A stretch of DNA of 64,000 bases from Anaeramoeba flamelloides (Eukaryota; Metamonada; Anaeramoebidae). The stretch lies in NCBI GenBank assembly GCA_027625915.1, contig JANTQA010000023.1:20398001-20462000 (forward strand). The letters run 5' to 3'. The position numbers and the translations under genes are program-made. The notes beneath the pieces are model-generated. The model searched no databases and was not told the DNA's origin. It saw nothing but the letters and a program-made list of their open reading frames with translations. This document shows, one piece after another, positions 42,660 through 54,047 of the stretch (the stretch's first letter is position 1; the number at the start of each line of letters is the position of its first letter).

Positions 42660-43400
42660 CCTCTTTTTCTTTTTTTAGGTATTTGGGGAAGGTAAAAGGA
42701 TAAAAAATCATTTTAAGAATTGGTAGACTTGTTAACAATTATATCTTATTCTAACTTGATCAGATCTTGAACGAATTGAACTCGATTTATGCAACATAAG
42801 AGAATTGAATAGAACTAAATCAAATAAAAACCAAACTGAAGTGAACTGAATTGACCTTTCCCTATAATCGGCCGAGTCGTTACTTTGACTGGATTTTTGC
42901 ATTCGAGTCAGTGACTTGTACTATGTTTTTTGAGAAAACAAGATTTAGGAAATTTGCAAAAAAAATCAAAATAAACAACAAGAAAATTTCAAAAAACAAA
43001 TTCTTATTCTTAAAAACTCAGCACTTTATAAATGTAATAGATCTATACATTTCTGAATTAAAACTTCCCAAAGTAACCTATTTCAGTTGATCTGTAGTGG
43101 GTCAAATATTTAGAACTCTTCATTAAAATAAATTTTGGTATTGATCAAGAATTTATACAACATAAAAAAAATAATCAATAGCCCATTCAAAACTTGAGGT
43201 ACAAAATAACTTTGAAATTAAGTTTTTACTTTTTTATTTTTATTATTTTTATACTTTCTTCGATTTCTTCCATAGTTTTCTCTTTTTCTTGTCTTTGGAG
43301 AGAAAAAAAAAATTTTCTTTTCATTTATTTAGAAAAAAAGATAAACTCGGAGTTATAATCTTCCCTAAATTATATCTAGGATAAAAAAATATAAAAATAT
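42660..43400. repeat. Inverted copy B of the 31585-32418 repeat
   Basis: Matches copy A in reverse orientation: GGTATTTGGGGAAGGTAAAA at the left, CGAGTCGTTACTTTGACTGG in the middle, and TAGCCCATTCAAAACTTGAG and CTTTTTCTTGTCTTTGGAGA at the right. It lacks the long T-runs and the terminal hairpin of copy A. The frame at 42851-43090 lies inside the repeat and is not supported as a gene. Confidence 0.65.
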
Positions 43401-43425
43401 ATTTTATGTTTAAGGGGGTACTATC

Positions 43426-43729
43426 AAGTGCCGTAGAGTGTATTGTTTTTTTTTTAATTTTCGAAATAAAAAGAAAATTTTTGATATTTTCTATTGATTT
43501 TACAAATTTAGAATTCTACCAGTAGTATAGTGGCTAGATTTTCTAAAATTTAAAAGAATGTAAAAAAATAAATTCTTTTTCTCAATTTTTATTTGAATTC
43601 TGGAAAAGTACTGTTAGACTTTCGTTAACTTTTTCAGAATTAAAACCAATTGAGTTAAATTTTTGAATTTCTACTATTCTTTTATAATATCAAGAAACCT
43701 CTATAAAACCTGTACACTCGATGGCACTT
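43426..43729. mobile_element. ~305-bp TIR element
   Basis: AAGTGCCGTAGAGTGTA at the left is mirrored by TACACTCGATGGCACTT at the right, two mismatches in 17. Inside is a second foldback made of TTTTCTAAAATTTAAAAGAA and its complement near GAATTCTGGAAAAGT, a motif also seen at 53600-53690 and 61930-62000. TTAAGGGGGTA lies just outside the left end. The target duplication is unreadable. Confidence 0.55.
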
Positions 43730-46656
43730 TGTGTTAATTTGTGGTTATTTATAACACTCAATGACCGAATTATTTATTGATATTATTGTAGTATCCAATA
43801 ATTTGTAAATCTCTTTGAACGTTACATCTAGAACTATTTAAAAGGAACTTTTGTCAAAATTGATTTAGATTCAGATAAAACTATTCAAGAGGAAAGGAAA
43901 GAGCATAATTACTGTTCAAAAATATTTGTAAGGATTTTTTCAGCCTGATTTCAGTAAAAAAAAATTTCAAATTTACCTTGTTAGGTTTGAAAATTATTTT
44001 TTTTTACGATCTGGTTAACTTATATATTTTTAATTTAACATCAAAATCATGAAATAACCAATAATTTCAATTTTTTTAACTTTTCTTTCAACATAGATTT
44101 TTTAATCATATTTCGCGGTTTTGTATTGTATTTTAATATAGCCAGGAGATAAAATAGTACAATAGGGAAGAAATATTTATCTTTTTTTTTTTTTTTTGTG
44201 AACAATTACTTTTATTTTAGAGTTGTGAGCTAACTAGAAATATCAAAAGAGACAATACATAGTTCAGATCCAAATTGAAAACCACAACTAATTTCAATTT
44301 AGGAAGGTTTATATTATTAGGAATTCAGACAAATGGAAATGAAGTACAATTTCTTTTCCATGTTAATTATTCAAATATCATTATTTTTTAATTTGAATTT
44401 TACAGGCTTTGAAAATCTTTTAATTAGTACTTTTGTGAATTTCATTTAGACAAGAATTTAATACAAAAGAAGAGAGTTTGAACATATCTTCATTTATAAA
44501 CTTTAATTGAGTAACATTTTTTAAATTCATTTAAAGAAGCTGTAAAATACCATGAAATATATATATATATATATATATATAATTTTAGTATTCTCACAAT
44601 AACACATGTAGCCTTCTTTCTCTATGATTTCAAAATAAAAGCCATATTTTTTTTGTTCTTGAAGACATATATTAAATGATCAAAAAACCAATAATAAACC
44701 CGAAAAGTAAATATGGTTTAGGCATCTTGAAGTTCTAGTATTTAAAAAGAAATTCTACAAATTATTAATCCAATTTAGGAAATTATTCTCTAAAAATAGA
44801 CTATTTAATCAGAGATTTTTTATCTTTAAGGGATCAGTCTTCTTCGACAACAAGGTAAAATTTTAAAATATGGTATTGGTGGTATTCTCTACTTACAAAT
44901 TTTATATATTCCAAGTGTCAAAAAATTCTAATCGGCTAAGAAAGCCATATAAGAAAATTAGTATTGTGAGATCATTTTTTTTTTTTTCCATTTTTTCTGA
45001 AAAAGAAAACAATTAAATCCATTTTATTTCTTACATTATAAAATGTTTTTACCTTGTTTATTACCGTTTTCATCATTATTACACATAACCAAGTCTTTTT
45101 TACCAGTAATATTAAAATAAAGAATTTTTTTCTTTTTTGAGATAAAAAGTTTGGTTAACTAATAAAAATGATATATTCAACGGATTAAATAATAATTTTA
45201 TTTTTTTAGGAATAATAGTTCTAATAATTAAATTTTTAAAGTTATGTCAACATTTTACTTCGAAATTTTGTTTTTGTATTAAGATAAAATTCAATTTTTC
45301 AAAATAAATTTTTATTCAAGATATTTGGGAATTGGTTAATTTTATCCTCAAAATTCAAAATCAATTTTTTTCTACCAAAAATGATTTGAATTGTTCTAAG
45401 GGTTCTTGTGAATAATACCAAACGATTTGTTAAAAAACTTTTTCAAAATTAAAATTTTTTTGCTATTTTTTTTCATTTTTTGAAAACCAGAAAAGAACTT
45501 TTTTCAATCTCTAAAAGAAAAAATTTTTTTGTATAATAGATCTCAATAAAAAATGATAAACTGTAGTTAAGCTTCTACCAAATATTTGATTTATTGAATC
45601 ACCTATACCATGATTAGTTTAATTGAATAAGATTTGAATTGAAATATTAATTAAAAGAAAAAGAAACCTTATAAAAAATTTGCTTTCGAAATCAATAATT
45701 TAAAATATAAAACGAAAAATATGTTTTTCCATTTTTAAGAATTAACTTAATTTTTAAACGCAATAATAGGTTACTTTTTTTCTTTTTATATTGGAAACTT
45801 ATAAATTTTGAATTTCAAAAAGAAACTCAAATCAATAAATTGTTTAAATGAGGTTAACTCATTCATTTCATAGGTCGAAACACAAATTACAAAAAAAAAT
45901 TTTTCAAGATATTGAAAAGATTTCATTTGATTTTCAAAAATGACTACCCCCTTACAAGATGTAAATCTCATCAAATTGTTATAATTATGAACCAATACAA
46001 TTCATAATATAATGTTTTACTGAAACGATCAATGCGTTTACATTCAAAATTGATTCGAACTAAGGTATACTATTGGGTAGCAAATGATATGTCCCATTGT
46101 AATAAGAAAAAAAAAAAATCCCAAGTTTTCTTTTGTAATACTGATTTTTTACTCTTGTTACAGGTTTTTTTGATCAATGTGAATAAACGTAAAATAATTT
46201 TAAAATCACTTCAAATTTTTACCAGAGATTCAACAAGTGACTATGATTCAAACCAGTGTTGAAGTGGCTGTTATAATTAATTTTTCAGACTTGGTTTTGA
46301 TTGTTTTCCAATCGTCAACACAACCTTAGAAAAACAAGGAATTACAAGTTATGATAATCAAATATCAATAAATCGACTTTGACTAACAGAAAAGATACAC
46401 TTGAAAAAAATTAAAACAGATGAGGTGTTAAAGAAATGAATCTGATTCCTGATTAATAAATCCAAAATCGAATCTTTTTCATTTTTTTCATTTTTTTGCT
46501 TTTTATTTTTTCACAGTCTTATCTACTATTCTTACAAAAAAAAATCCCAACTCTCATTCAAGAGTGTACTTTTTTCTAAATTGAAAAAAAAAAAACAAAT
46601 AACCAAAGTAAACCAACCAAAAAACAAAAAACAAAAAAAAAACAAAAAAAAAACAA
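43730..46656. other. Intergenic, upstream of transportin
   Basis: AT-rich, with a (TA)n run at 44557-44581 and a CTACCCCCTTA end motif near 45943. No exon or RNA gene recognised. The 100 bases before 46657 are A-rich with CAAA repeats, probably leader. Confidence 0.5.
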
Positions 46657-47943
46657 ATGACTTGGTATCCCAATAAAGATAATCTTCTTTCAATTTATGA
46701 ATTATTAAACCAAGCCCAAGAGGGCTCTACAAAAATCCAACAGGGTGTGTATGCCGAATTAGAGAGGTTTAATGAGGAGCTGCAAGATTTTAATAAATAT
46801 TTGCTGTACATCTTTTTGACAACAGATGAGAATGTGTCGCTTGTTTTACAGGAGCTTGCTGGTTTAACCTTAAAAAACAATCTCCATTTCGATGACTACG
46901 ACGAGATCAAGTATTTACAAGGCAATTTATTAGAAGGGCTCAAGCACCCAGAAAGCAAGATCAGAAGGACGAGTGGATCTGTAATTTCGTATCTGATCTC
47001 AAGAACAAGCTTTGCAAGCTGTGGCGACTTGTTTCCCTTTTTGTCTGAATTACTCTCTTCCGAAGAACCGATTTTCATCCATTCTTCATTGAATTGCTTT
47101 ATGAATCTATTAGAGGACAATTCCAATGTCTATGAAAATGATTTGTTAGAATCCAAACTTGACTTAATGATCGAGAAAACCATTCTCTTAAGCCACCACG
47201 AATTATATGAAATTCGATTTTTAAGCTTAAAATGCTTAATTAAGATGCTATTTTTCTTGCCTGATCCGTTAATCAAGGAATTTAATAATTTTTTACAGCA
47301 CCTAATTGTGCTCATTGAAAAAGAAGAAAAATCGATCATGGTGCAAGCCATTGCGCAGTGTGTCAATATATTAATTAGCTTACATTTCTCACGGGTCAGT
47401 TTTTTAATTGAAGAGCATTTAATACCGTGGATGTTTCAACTAACCTCTAATGAGGAAGAAGAATTATCACTAGAAGGCTGTCGGTTCTGGGCTTGCTTTA
47501 GTGAGATTAAAGAGGCTCGCAAACTGTTGGTCCCAAAATTGGAAGAGTTGATTCCCATTCTTTTAGAAAAAATGATATATACCCAGCAAGAGTTGATCGA
47601 AAGAGACAAATGGATTGAAGATGAAATGCAAGAAGGCGCATGGACGATTCGAAAGGCTTCTGCTATTAGCCTGGAAACGATAGCCTCTGTTTGCCCAAAC
47701 GAAGTTTTAATTATTCTAACCCCCATGATTGTGCCACCTCTCCAAAAGGTAAATGAAATAAATATTTATGAGAACGATCAGGAGTGGCTCACAATTGAGG
47801 TTTCAATACTTGCCTTGGGGTATATCGCGCCATATTGCTTAAATAATATCAATCAATACTTGGATGAAATCGTCCCTTATTTGGTCAAATTGATATTACC
47901 TTCAAATAATGAAAGTAGTAATAATAGTAGTCGTAAAAATAGC

Positions 47944-47978
<35 letters not shown>

Positions 47979-49467
47979 AAACAACAAAGATGATGATGAG
48001 GATGAAGACGAAAAAAAAAAATTGTTAAAATCTGTCACTTTTTGGTCTTTAAGCGGATATTCATCTTGGATTATACTAAACGAAAATCAAGAATATTTCG
48101 AATTAATTGTTCAATCTTTGATTGACACCATGAAACTTGATAATGAAATCCTTCAGATTTCCTCTTGCTCAGCATTAGGTAAATTAATCCAAGAAGATCC
48201 TTCAAAATTTTCAGAGTTGGTTGCGCCCATATTAAATATTATTACTGATTTAATTCCCAAATTCGAATCAGAACCATTGCTTCAGTTATATAGCGTAATT
48301 GGTATTTTGATTGAAAATTTCAATCAAGAAATAATTAATGATGAAAATAATCTGAAATTTATCGAACCCTTAATCAAAAAATGGAATTCATTTAGTAAGG
48401 AAATTGATCCTGACTTAATTCCATTAATGGATTTATTTACAGCGATTGTATTTAATTTGGGTAATTGCTTTTTGCCCTTTGCTGAAATTTGTTTTGAAAA
48501 TTCAATAAATCTGATCGATTATATTTTATCAAACCATATAAAACTAATAGAAAAGCACCAACAAAGTAATAAAAGTAATAATAATAGTAATAATAGTAAT
48601 AGTCGCAATAATAATAACAGTCTTGGTAATAATAATACTAATAGTCTTAGTAATAATAATGAAAGGGGAAGTGAAGAAGGTGGTGTTAAAATAGAAAATT
48701 CTGATTTGCAATATGCAATTTATTCTTTCGGGTTTATATCTAATCTAATCGTGGCAATACAGGATAAGATAAAGCCATTGATAACAAATTCAAATTTCTT
48801 AAAATTAATTGTTTTTTCAATGAAGGAGCATAACACCCAATTGAAAAGAATAACCTTCGAAATTGTTGCCAATTTGTCAATTTATACCTTTGATGTTCTT
48901 AATGAGAATATTGAAGAATATTTGTCAATCTTAATCCAGAATTTGGACCACTCCTTTCTTTATCTTTTTGAAAACTCAACCTGGGCATTAGGCGAAATAT
49001 TTTTAAGATACCAAAAGGATCTCGGCTCGTTGCCTGAAGAAATCCTCAAAAAAATGATCCAGGTTTTCCAATTGAAAATTTTAAATACACGGATCGCCAA
49101 CAGCGCAGCATCCCTGATAAGTAGATTGACACTTTCCTTTACAGATCTTGTTTCAAATAATATACACCACTTCATCAATGACTGGCTCATAGCCATATCA
49201 TCCTTCAAGGATATATCAGAAAAGCAATTGTCATACAACGCCTTGCTCACTTTAATAAATGTCAACCCAGATTCCTTTCCAGACTATTTTTTGAATTTCT
49301 GTTACGTTATTGTTAATTTCCCTGAAATGGGAAACGAACTTGCGGAAAGCTTTTTAAATATCCTGAATGAATATAAAAAATCATTGGCAAACGATTGGCA
49401 GTCAGTATATGAAAAAATGCCCAAAAATTTGCAAATTGAACTCAAAAATCAATTTCATTTTTGTTAA
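46657..49467 (+). CDS. TNPO1: Transportin (karyopherin-beta2), intronless
   Basis: A HEAT-repeat import receptor that carries PY-NLS cargo such as hnRNP proteins through nuclear pores and releases it on RanGTP. The single 936-residue frame (human 898) aligns from start to end: an LLNQAQEGS..IQQ opening, LKNN, LEGCRFWACF, WTIRKASAISLE, EVSILALGYIA, SVTFWSLSGYSSWI, PLIKKWN, LPFAEICFENSINLIDYIL, NSTWALGEIF, NVNPDSFPDYFLNFC, and a final DW.SVYEKMP..L. The long acidic H8 loop that in animals couples RanGTP to cargo release is reduced to about 20 residues (306-330). Two low-complexity inserts are present: Asn then Asp/Lys-rich (about 418-455) and Asn/Ser-rich (634-678). The start ATG follows an A-rich leader and opens with the family's first helix. 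Identity is secure. Confidence 0.94.
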
Positions 49468-50064
49468 ATGTTTTTGTTTGAAAAGTAATGTGGTTTTGTT
49501 TTTTGATTTGTTTTTTTTTTTGAAATAAGAAAAATAAATCTTTTTTTTTTTTTATTTTTTTTTGAAGGTTTTGTTTTTTGTTTTTTGTTTTTTGTTTTCT
49601 TTTTTTTCTTTTTTTTTTTTTTTTTGTTTGTGTTGATGTTCGCTTGATTACTTAATTCATAAACTTTCTTGGATTAATAAAACCGTTTTTTGATTTTGAA
49701 AGAAGGGTTCAGCAAATACCACACAGGTGATTTTTAGCAAAGAAGATTTACAAGATCTTTGAGAACTAAAGTCAGATTATGAATTTGTTTAATAAATAAT
49801 TATTTTTACCAAGATATTAAAAGAAAGGGATTTCTTAAAGGTGTGTTTTAAGGTTTAAATGACATGAAATTCGGTCAAAAGATTAGACTATATCTGGGTG
49901 TTTCAACTTTTTATTTTGGTTCTAAATTGATTGATCATGGATTTGGTATATTTTTTGATTGTGGTTTAAAAACGCCATTTTTTGGAATTTTTTTTTTTTT
50001 TTCCGAAATCAGAATTGAAGAGTTCAAGATTAGTAGGGTGGAAGATATTTAATAATAAAAATGT
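49468..50064. other. 3' flank of transportin
   Basis: Strongly T-rich sequence with repeated TTTTTTG units (49490-49630), the likely 3' UTR and polyadenylation region, followed by AT-rich sequence without a gene. Confidence 0.5.
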
Positions 50065-50071
50065 GGGTTGT

Positions 50072-50496
50072 ACATATGTGCAAAAATTGATGTCTTAATA
50101 TTTTAAGTTTTTTTACTATTTTTTACTATTTTTGTCATTTTTACAAAAACTCTAAAACTTTGCAATGAGCCCCAACGGAGGTGGTTTTCTGTCAAAGAAC
50201 TTGAGGTTTCTAATATCAGAAAAAAAAACAATTTAATGAAAGAATAAAAATATTTGGGGTTGTTTTTGTGTTTTGATTTCTCAAAATTAATTTCGATTTT
50301 TGAATTTCTGTTTCAATCGAAAATATTTTTCTTCTATTATTCAATCGAATTTTTTGATCTTAGAAATCCCTTTTTTATCTTAACGAACCCCATACCCTAC
50401 CTAAGGGCGCAGTGGAAAAGTTTTATAGTTTTTTAAAAAATATCAAATTTAGTAAAAAAAGTTAAAATATTAAGACATCACTTTTTGCACATATGT
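50072..50496. mobile_element. 425-bp MITE with perfect 7-bp duplication
   Basis: ACATATGTGC and GCACATATGT form exact 10-bp ends, and GGGTTGT flanks both sides (50065-50071 and 50497-50503). The arms stay complementary for over 90 bp (ATGTCTTAATATTTTAA...). It is the better preserved partner of 38290-38694. A 7- to 9-bp duplication with long TIRs recalls Mutator- or hAT-like elements; no transposase is present to decide. Confidence 0.85.
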
Positions 50497-50503
50497 GGGT
50501 TGT

Positions 50504-51310
50504 CAATATAAATTGGGTGTTTGAAATATTCCCGAAAATCGAAAATACCCGAAAATTTTTTAACAACATAAAAAAACATTATGGACAATTTCGAAGAAAC
50601 TCCGAGGCCAACATACTCAGTTTAATGATAAAATAACAATTTTACTTTCAGAACAATTTTTTTTTTTTTTGAATTTTCTACTTTAAACTACTCTAAAGAG
50701 GTTTTGGTACCTTTTGAGTATATTTGAGTAATTGTTGGTATTTATAAGGGTACGTGTATGGGTATGTCAGGTTATTGGTATGGGCTGTATTATGTTTGGT
50801 ATGGTGTGTGTTAGTATGTTTTGGTTAAGCCAGTTCCTTTGATAGAATGGGAAGTTAAAGAAAGTTTGGTTTGGTTCACCTTGTGTAGGCTATGTATTTA
50901 TTGTACAATTAGATATTACTCGGTTATTTTTGGATTGTATTTAATATTACAAAATTATGGGAAATGATACACAATTAGAAATTTTCTTTTACAAGTACAT
51001 TTTCTCTCATTAAGTTAATACCATTTCGAAATGATCTTTAATATTACTCATCCAAGATATCAATTCTTTTCACACAAAATTGGTTGAATACCTTTCCCTC
51101 AAATTTAATTTTTTTGAATTTTGATATTTTCAGAAAAAAATTTTTTTTCGAAATTAAAATTCCAAATTTACCTTTAAACTGAGTATATTGGCACTAGTGT
51201 TTCTTTGAAGTTGTTGAAAAGGTGTTTTTTCGTGGTTAAAAAATTTTTGGGTATTTTAAATTCTCGGGTATTTTCGGGAATATTTGATAGATTCATATAA
51301 ATTTTAATTG
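50504..51310. mobile_element. ~0.8-kb TIR element with ~130-bp arms
   Basis: AAATATTCCCGAAAAT and AATACCCGA near 50526-50555 are mirrored by TCGGGTATTTTCGGGAATAT near 51264-51283. The pairing continues inward through AAATTTTTTAAC, GAAGAAACTC-type and GCCAACATACTCAGTTTAA sequences for about 130 bp. The unique centre includes a GT-rich GGTATG stretch (50730-50880). It begins almost at the right duplication of the neighbouring MITE. No transposase frame; end points are approximate. Confidence 0.7.
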
Positions 51311-52223
51311 ATGTTTTTCTTTATTTAAGTGAGAAGCTACACTATAGGACATGATAAAAATTTGAGAGAGATGAGATAAGAACATTTTATTTTGGTTGTG
51401 TGTGATCTTAGGTTCTTTAAAAATTTTTTTTTAAAAAATTATTTGATATTTCATTTTTTTGTAATATTAAACAATAAAAAAAAAAGAGAATTTATTCAGA
51501 AAATATATTACCTTTTTTTTTTTTATTAAAATATACTTACTTCTAAAAATTTAGGCACAGTTTAAACAGTTGAAAGAATAGCAATACCAGACTTTACATT
51601 CAATTTGGAAATAATTTTGATTCAACAAACTATTTCATTTTTTGTGTTTTTTGTTTTTGTTTACATTTCATTTTTTTTTTGTACGAAATCTGTTTCAATA
51701 GATCTGGATTTTTTAAATCGATGGTTGATAGAATGTTACTGTTGAGTTTCTTGATTTGAAAAATCCACATACAATTGGTACATGGTATCTTATCATTTGA
51801 TCGATCAATACTTATTGGTGTAATTTTAACAAATCTACCAATGCATTTTATGTTCAGTTAGTTACATTATTTTGGACACACCAATTTTGATTTTTTTGAT
51901 TTATATTGTTTTCTTTTATGTGAATTAAAAGGATTACTTAAAAAAACATTAATACTGGGTCACTTAAATGTACTTTTATGTTAGATTTGGAAAAATATAA
52001 TAAATTGAGTTATTGTTTTTCTATTTTTTATTTTAGATGTGTCAAAATTTTTGGAATGGGGTTTAGTTTTTTTTTTGGGTAATGATAATTTTAGATTTTC
52101 AAGAATAAAAGTTCTAGCTATTTTGTGGTTTAAACTTTGATAAAATATGATCATATTCACTTCTCCAATTCTACTAAAACCAACGATTTAAAATCCTAAC
52201 AAATAATGTTTTGGGAAAATTAT
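51311..52223. other. Non-coding, between mobile elements
   Basis: AT-rich sequence with no coding frame and no repeat whose ends I can define. Confidence 0.45.
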
Positions 52224-52225
52224 TA

Positions 52226-52418
52226 CAGTCAGTTCCACTTTTAGGGGACAATCTTTCAACCAAATTTTAAGGCCCAAAAAAATCTTAAATTAAGGAAGAA
52301 ATTTGGTTTTTTTTTTACAAATTATTTTACTAGAAATAGAATTTTGTACCTTAATTTGAAATTTTAATTGTACCTTAATTTTTGTTGAAAGTTTGTGCCT
52401 TAAAAGTTGAACTGACTG
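52226..52418. mobile_element. 193-bp palindromic mariner-type MITE, copy 2
   Basis: CAGTCAGTTCCACTTTTA at the left and AAAAGTTGAACTGACTG at the right, with TA on each side (52224-52225 and 52419-52420). Same family as 17764-17957, with similar drift in both arms. Confidence 0.85.
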
Positions 52419-52599
52419 TATTTTGTGGAATCCTTCTAGATAAACAAGTCCCATTCTTGTTTTTGTGATTCTCCAGATTATAATGTTGTTATTCATTTTT
52501 AACAAAATCCATTCATCCTAAATTTCACTGATAAAAAAATATTTCTAATTGTTTTTGTTATCATGATTAAAAAAAATTAAAAATGATGAAAAAATGAAA

Positions 52600-52880
52600 A
52601 ATAAAAAATTTAAGTGCCACAATAGAATGCTGGGATAAGGATGAAAGATAAGTCATTCAACATTTGAAACACTATTTTAAGCAATTCAACTCAACATTCT
52701 ATTGGGGCAATTTCTTTGAGAACATGAAAAAAAAAATTAAAAAATCTAATGAATGAAGTACTTTAAATAATAAAAATCAATGTGAAACAACCAAAGTAAA
52801 AAATACTATTTTCTGATCCTCTTCAAAATTGTAAAAAAGTGAAAAAATTTTTTTTACAGTTGGCTACTCCCTTAAGGCTT
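52600..52880. repeat. Partial relative of the 29193 MITE
   Basis: GCCACAATAGAATGCTGGGA with its inverted partner CAACATTCTATTGGGGC (52617-52710) corresponds to the centre of the 29193 element. The end GGCTACTCCCTTAAGG at about 52862-52877 corresponds to its right terminus. The left arm is not clear. Confidence 0.5.
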
Positions 52881-53146
52881 TAATTTTTTCTTTTTTTTTC
52901 TTTAGGTGATTAAGTACAAGGAAAATGGAAAATTTCATTTGATAGCACAAAAATCTCAAATTATTTGTAAATACCAAATAGTTTTTTAGTCTTAGACTCA
53001 CCAAAAGGAATTTTTGAAACAAAAACAAATATTTTGAAAAAATGTTGCCTTTTTTTTATTCATTTGCTGTTTAATTCAAGTCTATTTTATTAAATTTTTA
53101 GTTCAATTTCCATTTTTGAAATCAATTACCTCAACAAATAAAACAA

Positions 53147-54047
53147 CCGAACAAGATCATGAAAAAATTTTTCAAAAAAAAATCAAAAATTTGCTAATTT
53201 TACATTTTTTGATAACTTCACTTATAATAAACACTATTAGTTAATAAAGGATCTTGGATCAAAAAATACTTTTCAAGATATTTAACAATTTAAGTTGGAA
53301 AATTCAATATTGCAGTAAGATTTTTTTTAAATTTAATAGTAAAAAATTTGAATGAATATTTTTATTTACTCGTATAAGAAGTTATAATCATATATTTTAA
53401 AAGTATTTTAAATTTAATAAAAATCTTTCAAACTGATAACCAATTATTTGGACTATTATGAAATTATTTATTAATATAAATTTAAAAAAATCTTTTTTTT
53501 TTGTCCCAGGTTTTTTTTAATTTTTGGAATAAACTGTAATTTTAATAAATTTTCTATTTATTTCAAAAAGTAAAAAAAAACCTAGGACAATCTCGTTCGG
53601 TTTTCCAGAATTTAAAAGGATAGAGTAAAATCAAAGATTTTACTCAATTCTTTTGAATTTTGGAAAACCTAGGGCACTCACAATAATTATCATCAGTAAT
53701 TTTTTTTCTCTGTTTCAGTTTTATTAGATGAGTACAATGTTTTCATAACTATTCGTTATTACCTATCAAAGTGAATATATCTCCAAGTTGAATTAATCTA
53801 TAATTCAATCTTCCTTTTATTTGTAGTTTTTTACCCGAAAAATATCTTTTGTTCTAGACGAGAGACTTTTCAAAATCGTAATACTATTAACAACAATAAA
53901 TACAATAGTCTCATGAATTTAAAGTTCTGGAATTTTGATTATATTATGAATAAACTTTATTATTCAAGATGAAAGGTTAAGGAATGGAGAAGTTTTGCCT
54001 AACTTTTTTTTTTTCAATTTAATTTTTTCATACAAGTGAAGAGAAAG
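53147..54047. repeat. Duplicated segment, copy B, with a 190-bp foldback insertion
   Basis: Nearly identical to 18230-18953 on both sides of an insertion at about 53503-53690. The insertion contains a hairpin whose arms are GGTTTTCCAGAATTTAAAAG and CTTTTGAATTTTGGAAAACC-like sequence around AGTAAAATC/GATTTTACT, with CCTAGG copies at three points. Because copy A lacks it, the insertion came after the duplication. Confidence 0.75.
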
